From Chitinivibrionales bacterium (GTDB lineage Bacteria; Fibrobacterota; Chitinivibrionia; Chitinivibrionales; WJKA01): a stretch of 42,491 nucleotides of DNA. A program made the translations under genes and the position numbers. The stretch spans positions 1-42,491 of the forward strand of contig WJLZ01000182.1 of the NCBI GenBank assembly GCA_014728215.1, in the 5' to 3' direction. Under the pieces are notes generated by a model that was not told the origin of the DNA, made no database searches, and saw only the letters and a program-made list of their open reading frames with translations. Positions within the stretch are counted from its first letter, which is position 1. Each line of letters opens with the position of its first letter. Positions 32,356 through 42,451 of this stretch are shown here, piece after piece.

Positions 32356-34191
32356 ATGACACTCACGATTAAAATGAAACTGCTGGTGTGGGCATTATTC
32401 GGTGTTATAGTTGTCTTTTTAACAGGGTTTATCGGTCTCAACGGTATGAGTTCGATGACCAGAATGCGCAATGAAGTAGAAAAAAAAGAAGATCTTCACA
32501 ATCAGCTTGTCGAACGGGAAATCGACCACCTTCAGTGGGCACAGAAAGCGGGCAGTTTTCTCCATAAAGGGCATATCAAAACGCTTGATGTGGAAAAAGA
32601 TTTTCATCAATGCGCCCTCGGCAAATGGTATTACGGTAAAAACAAAGAGACGGTTCTTGAAGAACATCCGGAATTAGAACACGCGCTGGAGCGACTTGAA
32701 GAACCCCATAAAGAGCTTCACTCCTCAGTCGTGACAATAGAAGATTACCTTCAAAAGGGGGAGCGAGACAGCGCCGAGCAGGTGTATGCGCAAACAACAA
32801 TCGATAATTTGAAGGCTGTACAAACCATATTGCATTCCATACAATCATCGCTTGAAGAAGAGATCGGGGTAATTGAAGAAAAGACCGAACGAAGCATACG
32901 GCGTACCAGGACCGTTGCCGGAGTGAGTATGGTGCTTTTTGTTTTCATTATTATTGTAGTAGGCTATTTTATCTGGCGGTCGATCAATACCCCGCTCATG
33001 CGGACGATCGAGCGGTTGAAAGATATTGCTCAGGGCGACGGTGATTTAACGAAGCGTATGCCGATGAACAAAGTTAACTGTTCTTCGCAGAAGCAGTGCA
33101 ACAAAACCGATTGTCCCGAATACGGCCGGGAAGCACAATGCTGGGATACGGTCGGTTCCAATGCCCCGGGAGAAATAACCTGTCCGTCAATTTTAACCGG
33201 AAAGCTGAAAAGCTGTAATGAGTGTTCGGTCATGCAGGGGGCTATTCGAACAGAAATGGATGAGCTTTCGGCGTGGTTCAATACCTTTATCGGCAGGGTA
33301 TCGCAAATCATAAAAAAGATCGCCGGAAACGCTGCGACCCTTTCCGGTTCTTCGGAAGAGCTATCCGCGACGTCGAACCAACTTGCCGCAAGCGCCGAAG
33401 AAGTGAGCAATCAATCCAACACGGTGGCGTCGGCAAGCGAACAGGCGACCACTAATGTCAATGGTATCGCTTCGGCGGCGGAAGAGATGTCGTCATCGGT
33501 CAATGCGGTGGCGTCATCCATTGAAGAAATGAATGCCTCGCTCAATGAAGTGGCGAAAAGTTGTCAGAAAGAATTGGATGTTGCAAAGGACGCCAATACA
33601 AAGGCGTCGTCAACAAAACTTCAGATGGAAAAACTGGGGACATCTTCAAGAGAAATCGGTAAAGTGGTCGATACAATCAAGGATATTGCCGACCAGACCA
33701 ACCTTTTGGCGCTCAATGCCACGATCGAAGCCGCCTCCGCGGGCGAGGCGGGCAAGGGATTTGCCGTTGTTGCCAATGAAGTCAAAGAACTTGCCAAGCA
33801 AACCGCCGAGGCTACCGATCAGATCGGCAGGCAGATCGAACAGATACAAAACGATACCGGAGAATCGGTAAGCGCAATCGATGAAATTGCCGGTGTGATA
33901 GAGCAGGTTACCGAGATATCCCAAACCATTGTCAGTGCAGTCGAAGAGCAGTCGTCGACGGTGAGTGAGATATCGGGCAATGTCGGCGGCGCAGGCAATG
34001 CGTCATCGGAAATAGCCCGGAATGTACAGGAGTCGGCAAGCGGTTTGACCGAAATCTCATCGAATATTCAGGGGATCAATGCTGCCGCGGGTGATACGGC
34101 CAAGGGAGTCGGCCATATAAGCGACAGCGCCCGGGAGCTTGCAAAACTTTCGGCCCAGCTAAAAGATATTGTAAAGCAATTTAAAATATAG
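32356..34191 (+). CDS. Chemoreceptor (MCP) with periplasmic CZB zinc domain and Cys-rich HAMP insert
   Basis: A 611-residue receptor. I start at 32356 ([10 protein letters not shown]) because AAAGGA lies 9 nt before it; the ATG at 32347 has no spacing. TM1 is about 9-29 and TM2 about 188-207. Between them sits a chemoreceptor zinc-binding (CZB) domain with H58 in DHLQW, C86 in CALGKWYYG, and H118/H122 in EPHKELH. After TM2, the HAMP helix is split by a Cys-rich stretch with C242, C248, C253, C262 (followed by W), C276, C287 and C290, resembling 'two-CW' modules. A standard signalling domain follows, with [20 protein letters not shown] and [14 protein letters not shown]. It likely senses zinc, redox or chlorine-type signals, an inference from CZB family work. 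The sister gene follows. Confidence 0.9.
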   Translation: MTLTIKMKLLVWALFGVIVVFLTGFIGLNGMSSMTRMRNEVEKKEDLHNQLVEREIDHLQWAQKAGSFLHKGHIKTLDVEKDFHQCALGKWYYGKNKETVLEEHPELEHALERLEEPHKELHSSVVTIEDYLQKGERDSAEQVYAQTTIDNLKAVQTILHSIQSSLEEEIGVIEEKTERSIRRTRTVAGVSMVLFVFIIIVVGYFIWRSINTPLMRTIERLKDIAQGDGDLTKRMPMNKVNCSSQKQCNKTDCPEYGREAQCWDTVGSNAPGEITCPSILTGKLKSCNECSVMQGAIRTEMDELSAWFNTFIGRVSQIIKKIAGNAATLSGSSEELSATSNQLAASAEEVSNQSNTVASASEQATTNVNGIASAAEEMSSSVNAVASSIEEMNASLNEVAKSCQKELDVAKDANTKASSTKLQMEKLGTSSREIGKVVDTIKDIADQTNLLALNATIEAASAGEAGKGFAVVANEVKELAKQTAEATDQIGRQIEQIQNDTGESVSAIDEIAGVIEQVTEISQTIVSAVEEQSSTVSEISGNVGGAGNASSEIARNVQESASGLTEISSNIQGINAAAGDTAKGVGHISDSARELAKLSAQLKDIVKQFKI

Positions 34192-34279
34192 GTATAATGG
34201 GTGAGATACAATGAATCGATCGACTTGCGTTTTAAAGAATAGAAAATGTACCTGATAAATTTTTCCGAGGAGATGAGAT

Positions 34280-36271
34280 ATGGCACGTCATGCTAGTCCC
34301 GGGCCGGCATTGTTCGGGAACATTGTGAATCGTTTCACCGGCAGCGGAAAAACCGTTCGCGGAAAGCTTTTTCTCCCTGTCTATGTGCAGATTGCGGGCC
34401 TGATTGTGGTCGCCGCCGTTATAGTGTTCTCCCTTCGTTCGGCAAAGAAAAACCTTCATCGGACAAATACTATTACGACACTGTCGACGGAGGTCAAATC
34501 ACTGATTGAGCTTTCGGTTGAACAGTATTTTAATGCGGTTCCCTCGTCGGAGCGGGAAGAAGCGTTTCTCAGGAGTCTCAGTCAATCGGCACAGCATTTC
34601 GATGAAGCCCATATCAAAGTGGACCCGGATGAAATACGGCAATTATTCGTGGAAATCGGCGAGAAAAAGAGACAAAATCAAAATATCGAAAAAAAGGTCA
34701 TGAAACTGTCGAACGCATCGATAGAGCAATCTGACGGCTATATCCGTCAGGTGGTCGAAAAAATGATAAAACAATCGCAGTATGTCAGTCCTCTTGAGAA
34801 GCAGGTGATTGTCGGCGCCAATATTAATACCAGCTCGAATTTGAAAATCCAGAACCTCTTTTCCCGCATCGTTTATGACCCGTCGGCAAAACAGGAACTC
34901 CAAGCATTCCTCGAACAAGCTATGGAAAACGTTGAAGTTGACAAGAAGAGGTTGGCCGGCACGCCTTTTCAGCACATGGCTGAAGCCGCCGGTGAATCGA
35001 ACAGGCAGATGCAGGCCCTGGCGGGAGAGTATACGACCAATATCGAACATATAAATTCCGCATATAATAAACTGTTTTCCAGGCTTTCATCGGTAGACAA
35101 GGCATTGATGAATACAAAGACCGAATTGCAAAAGAGCACTGTCTCGGTAATCAGTACGTCATTTCTGCTCATCGGGATAACGGTAATTGCGGCAATCGTC
35201 GTTGTGGTTCTCCTCAACAGCGTTCTGGGAGTGCAGATTTCAAATTCGCTCGGGAGAATGTCGGGAATGTTGCGTGACATTTCGGAGGGAGAAGGCGATT
35301 TGACAAAGCGCCTGGAATCGGACTCCGGGGATGAGATCGGTGACATGGCCCGCTATTTTAATAATTTTGTAAACAAATTACAGGGCATAATCACAAAAAT
35401 TGCCGGTGATGCCGAAAGTGTTGCTTCATCTTCCAGTGAATTGTCGACAACATCGGTTCAGATTGCATCCCATGCCGATGAGATGAATTCTCAGTCAACT
35501 ACTGTTGCCTCGGCGGCAGAACAAGCGACCGCCAATGTGAATGGTATAGCTTCTGCGGCCGAAGAAATGTCGACATCCATGAGCACCGTCGCATCATCGA
35601 TTGAAGAAATGAGTGCTTCTCTCAATGAGGTAGCGAAAAACTGCCAAAAAGAACTCGCTGTTGCCCGGGACGCCAACAGCAGGGCTTCGGCAACAAGGCA
35701 ACAGATGGAAAAAATGGATGCATCTTCCCGGGAAATCGGCAAAGTGGTCGATACGATTAAAGACATTGCCGATCAGACTAATCTTTTAGCGCTCAATGCC
35801 ACGATCGAAGCGGCTTCAGCCGGCGATGCCGGTAAAGGGTTTGCCGTTGTTGCCAATGAAGTCAAGGAGCTTGCAAAGCAGACCGCGCAGGCAACCGATG
35901 AAATCAGCAGGCAGATCGAACAGATGCAGAGCGATACTGAAGAATCGGTGAATGCGATCGAGAAAATCGCCGAAGTTATCGAACAGGTTACCGAGATTTC
36001 GCAGACCATAGTGAGCGCTGTTGAAGAACAATCGGCTACAATCAATGAAATATCCGGCAATGTGGGCGGCGCGAGTAATGCATCGTCGGAGATCGCGCGC
36101 AATGTGCAGGAATCGGCCAGTGGGCTATCCGAAGTCTCTTCGAATATACAGAGTATCAACACCGCTTCGGGCGAAACCGCACAGGGGATGGAATTGATAA
36201 AGGAGAGTGCTCAGGGGCTCTCGCAACTTGCCGAACAACTGAACCAGGTGGTGAACCAGTTTAAAGTGTAA
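34280..36271 (+). CDS. Chemoreceptor (MCP) with a helical periplasmic sensor domain
   Basis: A 663-residue receptor. After a basic N-terminal tail, TM1 is about 35-52, a long all-helical periplasmic domain (about 55-290) is rich in Gln/Lys/Glu, and TM2 lies near 292-318. HAMP (about 320-370, [21 protein letters not shown]) and a standard signalling domain follow, whose tip ([20 protein letters not shown]) differs only slightly from that of the preceding receptor. GGAG lies 7 nt upstream. The ligand is unknown. Conserved nucleotide blocks in the signalling half indicate a tandem duplication with a replaced sensor half. Confidence 0.9.
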   Translation: MARHASPGPALFGNIVNRFTGSGKTVRGKLFLPVYVQIAGLIVVAAVIVFSLRSAKKNLHRTNTITTLSTEVKSLIELSVEQYFNAVPSSEREEAFLRSLSQSAQHFDEAHIKVDPDEIRQLFVEIGEKKRQNQNIEKKVMKLSNASIEQSDGYIRQVVEKMIKQSQYVSPLEKQVIVGANINTSSNLKIQNLFSRIVYDPSAKQELQAFLEQAMENVEVDKKRLAGTPFQHMAEAAGESNRQMQALAGEYTTNIEHINSAYNKLFSRLSSVDKALMNTKTELQKSTVSVISTSFLLIGITVIAAIVVVVLLNSVLGVQISNSLGRMSGMLRDISEGEGDLTKRLESDSGDEIGDMARYFNNFVNKLQGIITKIAGDAESVASSSSELSTTSVQIASHADEMNSQSTTVASAAEQATANVNGIASAAEEMSTSMSTVASSIEEMSASLNEVAKNCQKELAVARDANSRASATRQQMEKMDASSREIGKVVDTIKDIADQTNLLALNATIEAASAGDAGKGFAVVANEVKELAKQTAQATDEISRQIEQMQSDTEESVNAIEKIAEVIEQVTEISQTIVSAVEEQSATINEISGNVGGASNASSEIARNVQESASGLSEVSSNIQSINTASGETAQGMELIKESAQGLSQLAEQLNQVVNQFKV

Positions 36272-36297
36272 AGGAAAAAACCGGAAGAAATAGATTC

Positions 36298-37371
36298 ATG
36301 GCCCTACGCACACTTATAATCGACGATACCATTATCTGGCGCAAACTCGTGTCGGATATCGCTGGAGAGTTCGCGGATCTTGAAATTGCGGGCACAGCGC
36401 CCAACGGTGAGATTGCCCTGAAAAAGATGGAGCAAAATCCGGTTGATCTGGTGTTTTGCGACGTTCACATGCCGGGTCTTGACGGGGTGGAGACCCTCAA
36501 GCGCATCCGGGACGAGTGTCCGCAAACGCTCGTGGTCATGATGAGCGGGATCAGTACCCGGAATGCGGATGTAACGATCAGGGCCCTTCAGATGGGAGCG
36601 ATCGATTTTATTCGCAAGCCGGACGGCAGAGCGCCAGAAGAAAACAGGGAACGGCTCCGCAAGGATATCGCATCGGTCCTTCGTCTGGCGCGGATCAAAA
36701 TAAACACCATGGGAATTGACAAGAGGGTTTCAGGTAAGGTTCAAAAATCCGCTGCACTCGCCGGGGCGGTAACAAAAGCTCCGGTTCCCCGTTCCTTCGC
36801 TATTGTCGCTGTCGGCGTCTCGACCGGCGGACCGGAAGCGCTCAGTAAGCTTATCCCCACGTTGCCCGCCTCGTTGCCTGTCCCGGTTTTACTGGTCCAG
36901 CATATGCCGCCGTCATTCACTCGGTCCCTGTCCGAAAGTCTCGACCGGAAATCGGCGCTTACCGTGGTGGAGGCTGAAGAACATATGGAGGTGAAAAAAG
37001 GAACAGTTTATATCGCACCGGGTGGAAGGCATATGACTGTTCGGGAGAAGGACAAGAAAGTGGTAATAGGGCTCAATGACAGTCCGCCGGAAAATTCCTG
37101 CAGACCGTCGGTGGATGTTCTGTTCCGATCGGTGGCAAATCTTTACGGCAACAGAGGTGTTCTTGCTGCTGTCCTGACCGGAATGGGAAGTGATGGCGCG
37201 GCAGGGGTTCGGGCACTGAAGCGAAAAGGGTGTTTCTGTATTACCCAAGAAGAAAAATCCTGTGTGGTGTACGGCATGCCCCGGGCGGTCGATGAAGCAG
37301 GGATGTCGGATCTTTCGATCCCCATTGAGAGCATTGCCGAAATAATGGCGCGAAAGACCGGTAGCAGATGA
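36298..37371 (+). CDS. cheB: Chemotaxis protein-glutamate methylesterase CheB
   Basis: A 357-residue methylesterase/glutamine deamidase that reverses CheR methylation of the receptors. The receiver domain has DD (9-10), phospho-acceptor D55 in FCDVHMPG and K107 in RKPDG. The catalytic domain shows S175 in VGVSTGGPE, H202 in VQHMPPSFT and D299 in GMGSDGAAG, the complete triad. It starts at ATG 36298, 26 nt after the second receptor. cheR follows after 84 nt. The regulated domain is complete, so classical adaptation is expected. Confidence 0.95.
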   Translation: MALRTLIIDDTIIWRKLVSDIAGEFADLEIAGTAPNGEIALKKMEQNPVDLVFCDVHMPGLDGVETLKRIRDECPQTLVVMMSGISTRNADVTIRALQMGAIDFIRKPDGRAPEENRERLRKDIASVLRLARIKINTMGIDKRVSGKVQKSAALAGAVTKAPVPRSFAIVAVGVSTGGPEALSKLIPTLPASLPVPVLLVQHMPPSFTRSLSESLDRKSALTVVEAEEHMEVKKGTVYIAPGGRHMTVREKDKKVVIGLNDSPPENSCRPSVDVLFRSVANLYGNRGVLAAVLTGMGSDGAAGVRALKRKGCFCITQEEKSCVVYGMPRAVDEAGMSDLSIPIESIAEIMARKTGSR

Positions 37372-37455
37372 ATGAATGTCGAAACTTTTCGAGCTGCTTT
37401 GCAAAGCGGAGCGTCAGAGAATGACCATAAGCCATAGCAAACGTGAGAAACTATC

Positions 37456-38292
37456 ATGAGCGTCAAAATTGATCCTACCGAATTCCGATTGATGCGTGAT
37501 TATATCGAGCAGCAGTGCGGTATTCATGTGGGTGATGAAAAGATGTACCTGGTTGAAACGCGGCTGACAACCCTTATGGCGGAACAGGGGTGCAGCGATT
37601 TCAGAGAGCTGCATCGCAAAGCCCTGAGCGATTCGAGCAACAAGCTCCGGGACAAAATTGTCGATGCCATGACTACCAATGAAACACTCTGGTTCAGAGA
37701 TAGCGCGCCTTTTACTATCCTGCGTTCGGTGCTCAAAGAAATGGCTGAAGACCTGAATGCGGGGAAACGCAGAGAAATACGCATCTGGTGTGCAGCATGC
37801 TCAACCGGACAGGAACCATACTCTATTGCAATGCTTGCTAAAGAATTGGAGCGGCAAAATTCAAAATTTCCTCCGGCTACAGTAAAGATACTTGCCACCG
37901 ATATCTCGCCGACCGCGCTTTTTCTTGCCATGAGCGGAAGGTACGATTCGTTTGCAATTTCACGGGGACTTTCGGAAGAATACAAGTCGAGATATTTTTC
38001 ATTTGACGGCAAGGTGTGGACAATAGATAATAAGATAAAGTCGATGGTCACGTTCAAAAAACTCAATCTTCAGGACCGCTTTGATAATCTTGGCAAACAG
38101 GATATTGTATTTTGCCGTAACGTGCTCATATATTTCAGTGATGACTTTAAGCGCGATATACTGCAAAAGATTCATGATATGCTTTCCCCCGGCGGCCTTC
38201 TTTTTGTCGGCGCCTCGGAATCCTTGATGAATTACAGTAAAGGGTATCGCATGATCAGGGAGGGACGGGGTATTTACTACCGGAAAGAATAG
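37456..38292 (+). CDS. cheR: Chemotaxis protein-glutamate methyltransferase CheR
   Basis: A 278-residue SAM-dependent methyltransferase that methylates receptor glutamates. An N-terminal helical domain (about 1-75) leads into NETLWFR (75-81), the usual NETxFFR motif with L-W at the variable positions. The SAM-binding IWCAACSTGQEPYS (110-123), ILATDIS and FCRNVLIYF motifs follow. It pairs with CheB upstream for adaptation of the two receptors. No pentapeptide-binding tether or TPR extension is present. Confidence 0.95.
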   Translation: MSVKIDPTEFRLMRDYIEQQCGIHVGDEKMYLVETRLTTLMAEQGCSDFRELHRKALSDSSNKLRDKIVDAMTTNETLWFRDSAPFTILRSVLKEMAEDLNAGKRREIRIWCAACSTGQEPYSIAMLAKELERQNSKFPPATVKILATDISPTALFLAMSGRYDSFAISRGLSEEYKSRYFSFDGKVWTIDNKIKSMVTFKKLNLQDRFDNLGKQDIVFCRNVLIYFSDDFKRDILQKIHDMLSPGGLLFVGASESLMNYSKGYRMIREGRGIYYRKE

Positions 38293-38339
38293 AAAAATGG
38301 ATCGAATGCTGAAGACAACAATCAAGAAAGGACTGCCTG

Positions 38340-38714
38340 ATGCGTGTGCTTTCTGTTGATGACGCGAAATCGACCAGGGAATTCATACGAAATGCCGTTG
38401 ATGTTCTGGGGTTCGAATTTCTTGAGGCCGGTAACGGCCGCGAAGGGCTGGAGGTGCTCGAACGGGAAGAAAGCCGGGTCGATCTGGTATTACTCGACTG
38501 GAATATGCCGGTTATGAACGGCATGGAGATGCTGAAAAAAATGAAAGAAGATAAACGGTTCCGTACCATTCCGGTTACCATGGTAACCACCGAGATAGAG
38601 CGCCCTAAAGTTATTCAGGCTATCAGTTCGGGCGCAAAAAATTATGTCATGAAACCTTTCACGCAGGAAGAGCTTGCCACCAAAATTATGGAAGCGCTTG
38701 GGATGGGGCTCTAA
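38340..38714 (+). CDS. cheY: CheY-type single-domain response regulator (first of two)
   Basis: A 124-residue stand-alone receiver. D7-D8, the phospho-acceptor D53 in LLDWNMPVMNG, the switch threonine in TTEIERP and the lysine in VMKPFT are all present. It takes phosphoryl groups from CheA. It follows cheR by 47 nt and precedes cheX by 31 nt. The sequence is closest in style to the DWNMPVM(N/D)G CheY subgroup; the flagellar or alternative output cannot be told. Confidence 0.9.
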   Translation: MRVLSVDDAKSTREFIRNAVDVLGFEFLEAGNGREGLEVLEREESRVDLVLLDWNMPVMNGMEMLKKMKEDKRFRTIPVTMVTTEIERPKVIQAISSGAKNYVMKPFTQEELATKIMEALGMGL

Positions 38715-38745
38715 CCGGCAATACAGCATTTGAGCGAGGTAGTCA

Positions 38746-39207
38746 ATGGATGTAAAGTACATCAATCCCTTTATTCAGTCGACGATGGAGACCTTTCAGA
38801 AAATGATGAATACCGAGGTCAGCCCGGGAAAACCGATACTCAAGAGCGCGTCAACCATGAAGTTCGATGTCTCCGGGATTATCGGTCTTTCAGGCGAGGC
38901 GCAGGGGTCGATAGCGATTTGTTTCCCCAAGGTCGTGGCCCTGAAAACGGTTTCCGCCATGCTGGGAATGAGTGTCAAGGTTGTGGGTGAAGAAGTCAGG
39001 GACGGCGTGGGGGAAATCGCCAACATCATCGCGGGATATGCCAAGCAATATCTTCATGAATACAGCGTAACTATTTCTCTGCCGAAGATTATTATGGGTA
39101 ACGGCCATGTCGTGACTAACATAAAAGGGGTGCCGGCATTTATCGTGCCCTTTGAAAGCGCTCTCGGCGTCTTTGCCATGGAGGTTGCCCTGGTACCGGG
39201 AAAATAG
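38746..39207 (+). CDS. cheX: CheX-like CheY-P phosphatase
   Basis: A 153-residue protein of the CheC/CheX/FliY family that dephosphorylates CheY-P. A single phosphatase motif is seen: EVRDGVGEIANIIAG, with E90 and N93 in the E-x-x-N arrangement. There is no second E-x-x-N copy, which fits CheX rather than CheC. GAGGT 6 nt upstream supports the start. Since no CheZ or CheC is present, it is the likely signal-termination step for both CheY proteins. Confidence 0.88.
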   Translation: MDVKYINPFIQSTMETFQKMMNTEVSPGKPILKSASTMKFDVSGIIGLSGEAQGSIAICFPKVVALKTVSAMLGMSVKVVGEEVRDGVGEIANIIAGYAKQYLHEYSVTISLPKIIMGNGHVVTNIKGVPAFIVPFESALGVFAMEVALVPGK

Positions 39208-39240
39208 AGATTTATACTTACTCTTCAGGAGAGCCCTATT

Positions 39241-39597
39241 ATGAAATTACTACTTGTTGATGATTCCACGGTTATGCGCAGGATGATGAAAAACCAGCTT
39301 GGTCAGTTGGGCGTTACCGATACCGTTGAGGCTTCAAACGGGCAGGAAGCGCTCGAGGTGCTCGCAAGCAATATGCCGGTTGACATTATTCTGCTCGATT
39401 GGAATATGCCGGTTATGGACGGCATGACATTTTTAAAAACAGTGCGTGCCGACAATACATATAAAGATGTAAAAATTGTCATGTGTACATCGGAGTCGGA
39501 AAAGAGCAAAGTTATTGTAGCAATGAAAGAGGGGGTCAATAATTATATTGTTAAGCCCTTTACCCCTGAAGCTTTGCAGGAGAAGCTTGGCCTGTAA
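39241..39597 (+). CDS. cheY: CheY-type single-domain response regulator (second of two)
   Basis: A 118-residue receiver with D7-D8, phospho-acceptor D53 in LLDWNMPVMDG, a CTSE switch region and lysine in IVKPFT. It is similar to, but clearly different from, the cheY two genes upstream, so the pair may serve separate outputs or one may act as a phosphate sink. AGGAGAG lies 6-7 nt upstream of the ATG. Confidence 0.9.
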   Translation: MKLLLVDDSTVMRRMMKNQLGQLGVTDTVEASNGQEALEVLASNMPVDIILLDWNMPVMDGMTFLKTVRADNTYKDVKIVMCTSESEKSKVIVAMKEGVNNYIVKPFTPEALQEKLGL

Positions 39598-39614
39598 CAG
39601 TCCCGAAAAGCGAC

Positions 39615-40514
39615 ATGAACATGGAAAAACAACGCAGCGAAATTATCGCACGCCTCTCGTCGATAGAGGGGCTTCCCAGCCTGAGTAGTACTATGGTGAA
39701 GCTCAAGGAGCGGGTGTGTAACACCGATACTTCGCTGGCGGGATTCGGCGAAATCGCCGCCATAATTGAGCAGGATGTCGGATTGGCGATGAAAATCATG
39801 CGAATGGCTAATTCGGTGCATTATACCGGAAAATATGGAGATATCAGCAGTATCGATCAGGCAATCAGCCGTCTCGGGATAGACATGGTTTGCAGGTTAT
39901 GTCTTGCTGCCGCGGCCATGGAGCTTTTTCCGGTTTCATCCAATCTGATATCACTCTCCGATTTCTGGCGCCATTCCATCGGTGTTGCTCTGACGGTGAG
40001 GCAGGTAGGGGAACGTCGTCGATTAGTTGACAGTGACGGATATATTGCCGGATTGTTTCACGATATCGGGATACTGGTGTTAGACCGTCATTTCTATGAG
40101 GGGTACGCCGAGGCCCGGAATGTTGCGAAAAAGGAAAACATACCAGTTTACGAAGCAGAAAGACGGTCCCTCGGGATCGACCATGGTGAAATCGGGGGGC
40201 TCCTCTGCCGACTGTGGCGCCTTCCCGAAGACGTTGCTACCGCGGTTTCTTTTCACCATTTTCCCGAAAAGGCCCCGGAACCATTTGTCGACTTGACCCA
40301 GGTTGTTCATCTCAGTGATTTTGCCTGTTCGGCCCTTGGTGTTTTCGAGCCGGGTGACCTCCAACTGCAGGAGTGCAGTTTTTCAGCATGGGACAACCTC
40401 GGTATCGGTATGGAAGAAATGCGGAAAATCATCGAATACACCGAGTCCCGTATTGCCGAAACCGATACCTTTGTTGCATTGTCGCAGAAACTGGGGAGTT
40501 CCCCGCGGCGTTAA
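39615..40514 (+). CDS. HDOD-domain signal output protein
   Basis: A 299-residue HDOD protein, a metal-poor relative of HD phosphohydrolases. The HDOD fold runs from about residue 15 to 225 with LPSLSSTMVKLKE at the start, IIEQDVGLAMKIMRMANS, and the FHDIG / IDHGEIG motifs around the pseudo-active site. HDOD proteins often accompany chemosensory or two-component systems as outputs of unknown biochemistry. It is the last gene of the operon, 17 nt after the second cheY, and ends 55 bp from the araB stop (convergent). Confidence 0.88.
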   Translation: MNMEKQRSEIIARLSSIEGLPSLSSTMVKLKERVCNTDTSLAGFGEIAAIIEQDVGLAMKIMRMANSVHYTGKYGDISSIDQAISRLGIDMVCRLCLAAAAMELFPVSSNLISLSDFWRHSIGVALTVRQVGERRRLVDSDGYIAGLFHDIGILVLDRHFYEGYAEARNVAKKENIPVYEAERRSLGIDHGEIGGLLCRLWRLPEDVATAVSFHHFPEKAPEPFVDLTQVVHLSDFACSALGVFEPGDLQLQECSFSAWDNLGIGMEEMRKIIEYTESRIAETDTFVALSQKLGSSPRR

Positions 40515-40569
40515 CGATCTGCGGAGTTCTCCTGTTGCAACGGTCTTCTGTCGAGCAAAAAGCAATCGA

Positions 40570-42243
40570 TTATATATTTTTCTTCTCAACAATCTCACCC
40601 AGCGTACAATATTTCCGATAGAGGTCCTGGTATATTTTTGCCTTGTCGGGACGGGGGTGATAGGTTGTTTCGAAGCCGTTGCCCATTGCTTTCTGGGCCT
40701 GCTGTATGGTGGGATAGAGGCCTGCCGCGGTTGCCGCGCACATTGCCGAGCCGAGTGCGCATGCCTGGTCCGATTGTGCCACTTTGATACTCATATTGAT
40801 AACATCCGCGACCGTTTGCATGACAAAGGGTGATTTTTTCGCCACGCCGCCCAGAGCAATGACTTCCTTGATTGTCACGCCTTCGTCAACAAACCGTTCT
40901 ATAATCTTTTTAGCGCCAAAGGCGGTGGCTTCAACCAGTGCCCGGAAAATGGCCGGCGCGGTGCTTCCGAGATTGAGGCCGGCAACCGCGCCTTTCAGCA
41001 TCTGATTGGCGTCGGGAGTACGGCGGCCGTTCATCCAGTCGAGCGCGATAATCGAAGATTCCTCAACCGAAATTTTTTCGGCGGCTTCGGTGATCAACGG
41101 AATAAGCGCATCCGTTGTTTCCGCAACCAGCTTTTCGCCGGCGCCATTGTCAAGGGAGGAGCTTCGGGCAACAACATTCAGCACCGGCCACATGAGGACC
41201 TCCCTGAACCAGGCATAAATGTCGCCGAACGCCGACTGTCCGGCTTCCATGCCCAGCATGCCCGGGATTATGGAGCCGTCAACCTGACCACAAATCCCTT
41301 TAATGAGCTTATCACCCGTTTCTTCCATGGGAGCAATGAGCATATCACAGGTTGAAGTTCCCATTACTTTGAGCAGCACATGGGGCGCGATTTCTCCACC
41401 CACCGCGCCAAGATGAGCATCGAATGCGCCCACACCCACGGCAATACCGGGTTGCAGGCCAAGTTTTTGTGCCCATTCATCGCAAAGTGCGCCGGCCTTT
41501 TGATCACAGGTAAAAGTTTCGGTATAGAGTCGGTCCCGCACGCCTTGAAGTAAGGGGTCGAGTTGTGTCAGAAAATCTTCGGAGGGAAGCCCGTTCCAGG
41601 ACCGATGCCACATGGCCTTGTGACCGGCTGCGCAACGGCTCCGCCTGAGCGAGAGTGGATCGGTGTTGCCGGACAACAGTGCCGGAAGCCAGTCACAGTG
41701 TTCGACCCATGAATAGGCGGCGTCACGTACCTTATCATTAATCCGGAGGACATGGAGCATTTTTGCAAAGAACCATTCCGATGAATAAACGCCGCCTTCA
41801 TACATGGTATAATCCACCCCGCCCCATGATTTTGCACAGGCATTGATTTCATCGGCTTCTTTCACCGCGGTGTGGTCTTTCCAGAGAATAAACATGGCGT
41901 CGGGATCATCCTTAAATTCCGGGGTGAGGGAGAGGGGAGTACCCTCCTTATTGACCGCGACCGGCGTACTGCCGGTCGTGTCGATTGTCAGGCCGCGAAC
42001 ATTGCCCGCGGCGTCGGCGGGCGCATTCCCGAGCGTCTCCTTTACCGTCTTTTCGAGGCCTTCCAGATAGTCGAGAGGGTGCTGACGAAACTGGTTTTGT
42101 GATGGGGTACAGTACCGTCCTTCAGACCATCGCGAATAAGGACAAACCGACGACGCCGCTTCGCTGCCGTCGGACGCATTTATCAGAACAGTCCGGACCG
42201 AGTCGGTGCCATAATCGATACCTAAAACGTAATTTTTACTCAT
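40570..42243 (-). CDS. araB: L-ribulokinase (FGGY family)
   Basis: A 557-residue sugar kinase that phosphorylates L-ribulose in arabinose catabolism; the length matches AraB (about 550-570). GIDYGTDSVRTVLI (phosphate 1), the AraB-type FILWKDHTAVKEADEI, GTSTCDMLIAPM and the FGGY-type ALGGVAKKSPFVMQTVADV are visible. AAGAGGG 7-8 nt upstream supports the ATG at 42243. The usual partners araA/araD are not in the window, but upstream DNA continues beyond it. A MITE-like element lies about 45 bp upstream, between the gene and its promoter or next neighbour. Other FGGY kinases are possible but the AraB motifs favour this call. Confidence 0.9.
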   Translation of the reverse strand: MSKNYVLGIDYGTDSVRTVLINASDGSEAASSVCPYSRWSEGRYCTPSQNQFRQHPLDYLEGLEKTVKETLGNAPADAAGNVRGLTIDTTGSTPVAVNKEGTPLSLTPEFKDDPDAMFILWKDHTAVKEADEINACAKSWGGVDYTMYEGGVYSSEWFFAKMLHVLRINDKVRDAAYSWVEHCDWLPALLSGNTDPLSLRRSRCAAGHKAMWHRSWNGLPSEDFLTQLDPLLQGVRDRLYTETFTCDQKAGALCDEWAQKLGLQPGIAVGVGAFDAHLGAVGGEIAPHVLLKVMGTSTCDMLIAPMEETGDKLIKGICGQVDGSIIPGMLGMEAGQSAFGDIYAWFREVLMWPVLNVVARSSSLDNGAGEKLVAETTDALIPLITEAAEKISVEESSIIALDWMNGRRTPDANQMLKGAVAGLNLGSTAPAIFRALVEATAFGAKKIIERFVDEGVTIKEVIALGGVAKKSPFVMQTVADVINMSIKVAQSDQACALGSAMCAATAAGLYPTIQQAQKAMGNGFETTYHPRPDKAKIYQDLYRKYCTLGEIVEKKNI

Positions 42244-42288
42244 AGCTTACCCTCTTGGATATACCCGTTATGGTACAAAAAATGCTTA

Positions 42289-42451
42289 AGAGTCCCTAAC
42301 AAAATGAAATCCTACTCCGGCCGGCTGCTAAAACCCATTGGCTTCGTTGGGCTGCATCGCCATATCTCAGCGGATATGTCTGCTTCGCCTGCCTCGCCAC
42401 TGGGTCTTCTCGCTCAGCCATCGTTACGTACCTCATTTTGTTAGGGACTCT
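42289..42451. mobile_element. MITE-like element with perfect 19-bp terminal inverted repeats (copy B of the dispersed repeat)
   Basis: AGAGTCCCTAACAAAATGA (42289-42307) and its exact reverse complement (42433-42451) bound a 163-bp non-coding unit. ATGCTT occurs on both outer sides (42282-42287 and 42455-42460), a possible target-site duplication. The interior (42351-42433) aligns on the opposite strand with copy A at 22118-22208. No transposase is present, so it could move only in trans. It lies upstream of araB. A large regulatory hairpin is the alternative. Confidence 0.7.
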
